A DNA stretch of 64,000 nucleotides from Ophiosphaerella korrae (taxonomy: Eukaryota > Ascomycota > Dothideomycetes > Pleosporales > Phaeosphaeriaceae), in assembly GCA_028456385.1 (NCBI GenBank), contig JALNQF010000089.1:109694-173693 (forward strand), in the 5' to 3' direction. The notes below the pieces were generated by a model. That model worked only from the letters and a program-made list of their open reading frames with translations, was not told the DNA's origin and did no database searches. Positions 59,591-64,000 of this stretch are shown one piece after another (the first letter of the stretch is position 1; the number at the start of each line of letters is the position of its first letter). The translations under genes and the position numbers were made by a program.

Positions 59591-62434
59591 CTGAATATTT
59601 ACTTGGCATATTTTGATACTCAGTTTGATCATAACTGGGCTCTAAATTTTCGCAATCATACCAATGTGACTTGCTCGGGTACACGTGTGTCGCCAGACTG
59701 CATCGGCTGGCTGTTCTTGCGAGAGGGCTGAGGGGCCGGCCCAGGCGGCATCGGAAAGATTGCTTCGGCTGTGCGACCCGTTGAAGCCGCCCGATCGGTG
59801 TTGAACCATGGTAATGATGAGGCAGCAGCAAAAGTATAATAGTAATAGTGACTTCATTCAAGGAGGCTGTTGGAAAGGGCTAGGTGTTCAAGGCAATCAT
59901 ATGCGATTGCGATTACGAGTCATCTAGATCAGGAGCAGTGGGGTGTACGCAAAGATCCCTGTAAGTGGGGATTACCTTCTTCTGAAGCCATTGTGGAGAA
60001 CCAACACCTTTGTGCTTAGTGATACCTTTTATGAATCATTGGCGCTGTATCAATGTGGTGTACAACCCCCACCAACCTGCGAATCTTGCGCAACATTGAC
60101 AGTAAATCCTACGGGATATCTCGAGCCTTTTCGACAGGAATGTGAACTTCCTTTTCTCCTAGTGTTCATTGTGGCTCTGCGCAACCAGTAATAGGGCGCG
60201 TACACATGTTGAGTATGTCTTGGCTCGCATGACGCCCGCTTCAGCTAGTCCAAGCTTGCGGGCCGGCCGTCCTGTGGATGCTTAGTCGTTCCTCGAGTGT
60301 GTTTGCCTCGGAGTAGCGCTTATCGTGGTCGATCAGGGGTTGCGAAGGGTGAGATCCATCGAGTGGTATCTGAACACCCCATTGAGGTCAGTAGAGTGGG
60401 GAGCGGTAAGCGGTGTCAGTGACACGAGGAAAGCTCTGGGCTCGACCTAAGTTGGATGCTTGATCCTTGTCGGGCTGCTCGTCGCGTAGCTCAGTTGGAA
60501 CGCCAGTCAATATTTGAGTACTATCGCGATAGCCGAGAAGGGTAGGGAAGCTTCAGAGCAAAGTTTGGTTGGCGAATTGCTATGATTCGTTTACGATGCA
60601 GTCATGCCCTGGAAAGCGTCACTCGCCTCTCACCTGTTCATCCGGGTACGTAAGCTTCCCACAGGCACATATACATGTCGAAGCTGTCAAGTCGCATGGA
60701 AGCGGCAATTGATGTCATGCAAGGGCCAAGTAGCTCCGATGTTGAGCAGCGGTGAAACATGGCATGAGAGCGGCTACGCTGGTCTCATTGTCAACGTGAA
60801 GGTGATGTAGACAACCGAACTATAAGAATTAGAGCATCAGACCATTTGCATCACCGCTTCGCGACTGAGGTGAGCCGACACGACTGACTCTTCGCCTAGC
60901 TTATGTGATGATGATGTTGTTGTAACAACCAAAGGACAGACCACGCACAACAAAGTAGCCGAGTGATGATGGCGAGACATAGCATCAGGGCATTGAAAGC
61001 ATGCTCAGTGCGTGTAACGGAACTCAGCAGCTCAATGCCGGGTTGATTGCCGATAGTTATAGCTCGATAGTGAAAAAAGGTTGTGTGTGTTGTATTTGGC
61101 GGGGAACATGTTGAGTATGTCGCCAGGGACTGTCAACACCAAACCTGCTATAGTATTTACCTTGACTGCAATTCATCAAAATCGAGGTAAGCAGCTGTCT
61201 CGATAGCTCGCTATCGCTATTGTGAGGCTTGTAGATAGGGTGTCTGATTTATCGAGTGCCATCCCGATACTAAACAGGTGTTGGTGATGGTAGAAGGGCC
61301 GTTGAATTCAAGCGAGGTCCGAGATGTACAGGATTTTGTGGATAATGGACATCTACCGTGATATAGGCGCATTGTTCCATATATCATAAGTTGATGACGC
61401 GGGCTGAATCTGGGGGGTAGAGATGGAGTCGATAGTCGCATTGCACCCCACATTCATGGCAGAGAGCAGGCAGAGCCGGACAATGCCCGGATTGATTGCG
61501 ACCGAGATTGACCACGAAGGCGATCCAATAGCCAAGGGCACATGGAGTGCAGCGACAGAGCAGGTGTTGGTCTGACCAAAGCGGCAAGGCGCATCTTGCG
61601 TGGATCTGAGGAGGATTATTCCACGACTGAACGTGGTGAGGTCCCGAGCAGAGGAATCCAGGCTGGTGGAGCGGTTCAGGGCGGAAGAATGCATCTGAAG
61701 CGGGCAGCAGCAGTGTAGGCAGCCGCTGGTTGGGGCCGCATGCTTGTCTGTGACGGCAATCTAGCATGTCTCAGGTCCATATCCGGCGGAGGATTATGAG
61801 GAGGATATTACGCAAGCAAAGCGAGTGTGTAGATTAAATTGATACAAGGTTGGTGTTGGGGTGATGATGGCGCGGCGGCACAGGCCGACGATGGTGGCAG
61901 ATGGATGGATGCATACAGAGCAGGCAGGCGAACAGTCGGATAGATGTGGTCGTCTGGCCTGCCGAGGCTGTACTATCCAAGTGGCAGCCAGGTTGGGACG
62001 CGGCATCATAACGACTGACGAGAACCCGGGGAGCGAAGTGCTGACCCGGCGACAGAGGGCAGCTAAGGCCGGGGCAGGGTATAGCAATGCGGTTAGAGGA
62101 AGGCCACGGGCACGCTCACTCGCCGGCGCGATGGTGGCTAAAGAGGCATGGCCTAGGGGGTGGATGGTGGTGTAACGTCGTAGAATTCTCGCATCAGGTG
62201 GGCAGGCCAGCATCTGCCCCGGGCGCCTTACCATGGCGGCCGCCATCCCTGAAGAAATCCTCCCAGCCACCGCAAGATTCGACGGCGATCTCTCTCCACT
62301 CGCATCGGCATGGCATCGTGGCATCGACATGGCCTGGATGGGCCAGGCAAGCCGTGTGACGACTGCCAGTCCGGCAGCGTCTGCAGCCACGGCAGCTCTG
62401 GCCTGCTGATAGCAGAGCCGGGCCTGCCATGTAC

Positions 62435-62484
62435 TTCTTCATGTCTGCGCACGTCGGCATTCTTCATGTCTGCGCACGTCGGCA
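62435..62484. repeat. Perfect 25-bp tandem duplication
   Basis: The 25 bases at 62435-62459 (starting ttcttcatgtctgcgcacg) are repeated exactly at 62460-62484. Confidence 0.95.
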
Positions 62485-62640
62485 TCATGTATCATGTACG
62501 ATGTAGTTATCCTGGGTGGGATCACCATTCGCGTGACAGCCGCCATGTGCGTTGAGTCGTCGGCATGCTCGGTATGACAGCAGCCAGCAGCCAGCAGACA
62601 GCAAACAATAGACAAGCACCATGGCAATGCTTGTTGCGAG

Positions 62641-62641
<1 letters not shown>

Positions 62642-62671
<30 letters not shown>
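62642..62671. repeat. (GCT)10 triplet microsatellite
   Basis: Ten perfect GCT units. The surrounding frames (poly-Ala plus, poly-Gln minus) have no other coding support. Confidence 0.95.
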
Positions 62672-62672
<1 letters not shown>

Positions 62673-63923
62673 ACATATTGGGCTCACGAAACTTTATATC
62701 CCATCTCTCAAGTAGAGTAGTTCCAATGGCTAAATTCCGAGCCTTGTCTGGCTGTATACCGCCTGGCCAGGGGCCTGCTCCCGGGTCCCTCGTTGGATGC
62801 GCCCATAGCACCCTCAAACCTGGGATTGCCGTTGAATCCAAGCACGACCGAGACCCTACCGCTAAGTTCCCCATGTCCCGCCGCTCATGTTGTCTGCGTC
62901 TGTGCAGCCCTGCCTGCTCCATACTGCCTTCGGCTGTGACAACGGCCATATACAATAGTCTGGCCGCTTCACGTGCGGCGCCTCAGTCTTGATTCTTCTG
63001 TTGCTGTCTTTCGTTCGTTGCCCGCGCCTCTTCTTGCGCTTACACACGCGCCAGCGGGCTGGACAAGCGTCCCTTTGGTCATCACAATCCCGGTATTTCG
63101 CTGAGCACATAATACCGTTCTGTCGTTTCCGATCACCTTCTGGCCCTGCTTCCGAGACCTTGAAAAAGCCAGCCATTTCTCCAGACCCAAGACGACGCCT
63201 GTACGACGGTCTTGGCTGGGCAGCTCAAAACGTCCTCGCATGATCACGCCGCTGTTCGTTCATCTGCTAGCTTACTAGATCCGGCAGCCTGCCCATCGCC
63301 CGGTTAGTTCGTGGTTAGGGAGCAGGCCAACAGTGGTAGCGTCCGTCCGGCCAGCTCGGCCCCGAGTGATTCCAGTGCACGACGCAAAAAAAAAAAAAAC
63401 ATCCAAACACCTACCGCAATCCGGAGACGCCTCTTTATACGAGGCCGTGTTGGGCAAGAGTGCGTTGTTGGGGTGCAGACGGAAGACCCGCCTTTGGCCT
63501 TTGAGACTCCCCTCCCCTCACGCCTCCATCCCGGATTGGGAGGCACTTACACTTGGGCCTGGACTAGCTCTAGCTGGCCGGTCTATGCAACACCATCGCC
63601 CTGGCGAGCAAAAAATACATCTCTTTGTCGCCATTACCAGACCAGGCACTGCTCTCGACCACGGTTCGCTTTCCCTCCCGAGTGGTTTTGGGACGTGCTG
63701 CTGAGGCTGATACCAGCAAGTGCTATGCGTTTTGGGCCCAAGACGGCGTCATTAGAGGCTGTAATCGGACTGTTGAAGAGATAAGAGAAGGGCTTGGACG
63801 CACACTGCGCGGTTGCCCGTTGCGTTCCACGGTTCGTCGTCAAAAGACCGTTGCTGGACCCCATCCCAACCCACAGAACCTCATCCCCACTGTCCACTCT
63901 CCGCCCGTTTTCTCTCTCCCTCT

Positions 63924-63925
<2 letters not shown>

Positions 63926-64000
<75 letters not shown>
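63926..64000. repeat. Terminal run of 75 C
   Basis: Uninterrupted C from 63926 to the end of the window. Far longer than any other homopolymer here; more likely an artefact at a contig end than genomic sequence. Confidence 0.95.

Larger units (their letters stand above)
59591..63925. other. Gene-free end region of about 4.3 kb
   Basis: No gene supported on either strand. The part from 61800 to 63900 is GC-rich and gives many open frames without domains or signals. It holds a 25-bp tandem duplication, a GCT triplet run and an A14 run (63386-63399). No telomeric TTAGGG/CCCTAA repeats. It may include the 5' region of a gene beyond the window. Confidence 0.5.

Noticed and set aside
60480..60560. 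tRNA-like A-box (GTAGCTCAGTTGG) near 60485
   Set aside because: No matching B-box, T-arm or acceptor-stem partner follows at a tRNA-like distance.
61794..62390. 198-codon minus-strand frame in the GC-rich end region
   Set aside because: Open frames on several strands at once are expected at this GC content, and no domain is visible.

Overview
The window is eukaryotic nuclear DNA from a filamentous ascomycete (Pezizomycotina). A dothideomycete, perhaps Pleosporales, is my best guess, but I infer that from gene content and gene style and not from a search. Genes are compact and lie on both strands. They are interrupted by 46-68 bp introns with GTANGT starts, CTAAC-like branch points and CAG/TAG ends. 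Single-copy eukaryotic genes are present: TOP2, SNU23, RPL6, a MYST acetyltransferase, an NDUFA1-type complex I subunit and a mitochondrial thiolase. There is also one tRNA-Ser(TGA).

Layout. 0-2.8 kb: the N-terminal part of a DLT1-like membrane protein (minus strand, cut by the window edge), a degenerate RING-like protein (minus), and an orphan signal-peptide micro-ORF behind a TATA box. 2.8-8.1 kb: DNA topoisomerase II (plus, three exons). 8.1-13.7 kb: about 5.6 kb with no gene I can support. 13.7-18.6 kb: an APSES/KilA-N transcription factor (plus), a glutathione transferase (minus), the spliceosomal zinc-finger protein SNU23 (minus) and a conserved unknown (minus). 20.2-23.7 kb: a large regulator carrying a Zn2Cys6-like cluster, a TALE homeodomain and C2H2 fingers. 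24.2 kb: tRNA-Ser. 24.6-26.0 kb: acetyl-CoA acetyltransferase (minus). 27.2-32.3 kb: two secreted BYS1/thaumatin-like proteins, one of them with a His-rich tandem-repeat tail, on either side of a conserved coiled-coil nuclear protein. 33.3-34.5 kb: an SDR oxidoreductase.

35.2-41.5 kb is the most unusual part. A Cys-rich single-pass membrane protein gene has an in-frame TAG inside its membrane/juxtamembrane segment. A psi-factor-producing oxygenase (ppo, linoleate diol synthase type) is readable over its whole length but carries two in-frame TAG codons and lacks the P450 heme cysteine. RPL6 sits intact between them. All three TAGs are compatible with TGG to TAG (or CAG to TAG) changes, the CpA to TpA context of repeat-induced point mutation (RIP), so I call both genes probable pseudogenes.

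42.3-48.0 kb: a SAS3-like MYST acetyltransferase with a PHD finger and a long Asp-Ala microsatellite tail, an NDUFA1/MWFE complex I subunit whose reading frame needs a 4-nt microexon, and an arylamine N-acetyltransferase. 48.5-53.8 kb: a Uds1-type coiled-coil septation protein and a secreted GH5 glycosidase. 53.8-57.8 kb: a gene-poor, partly AT-rich stretch. 57.8-59.6 kb: an intact cytochrome P450. From 59.6 kb to the end I find no gene, only simple repeats, and the window closes in a run of 75 C, probably an assembly or sequencing artefact at a contig edge.

The genes do not form one pathway. Housekeeping genes alternate with accessory secreted, redox and detoxification genes. I found no CRISPR array, no intact transposon and no polyketide or peptide synthetase.
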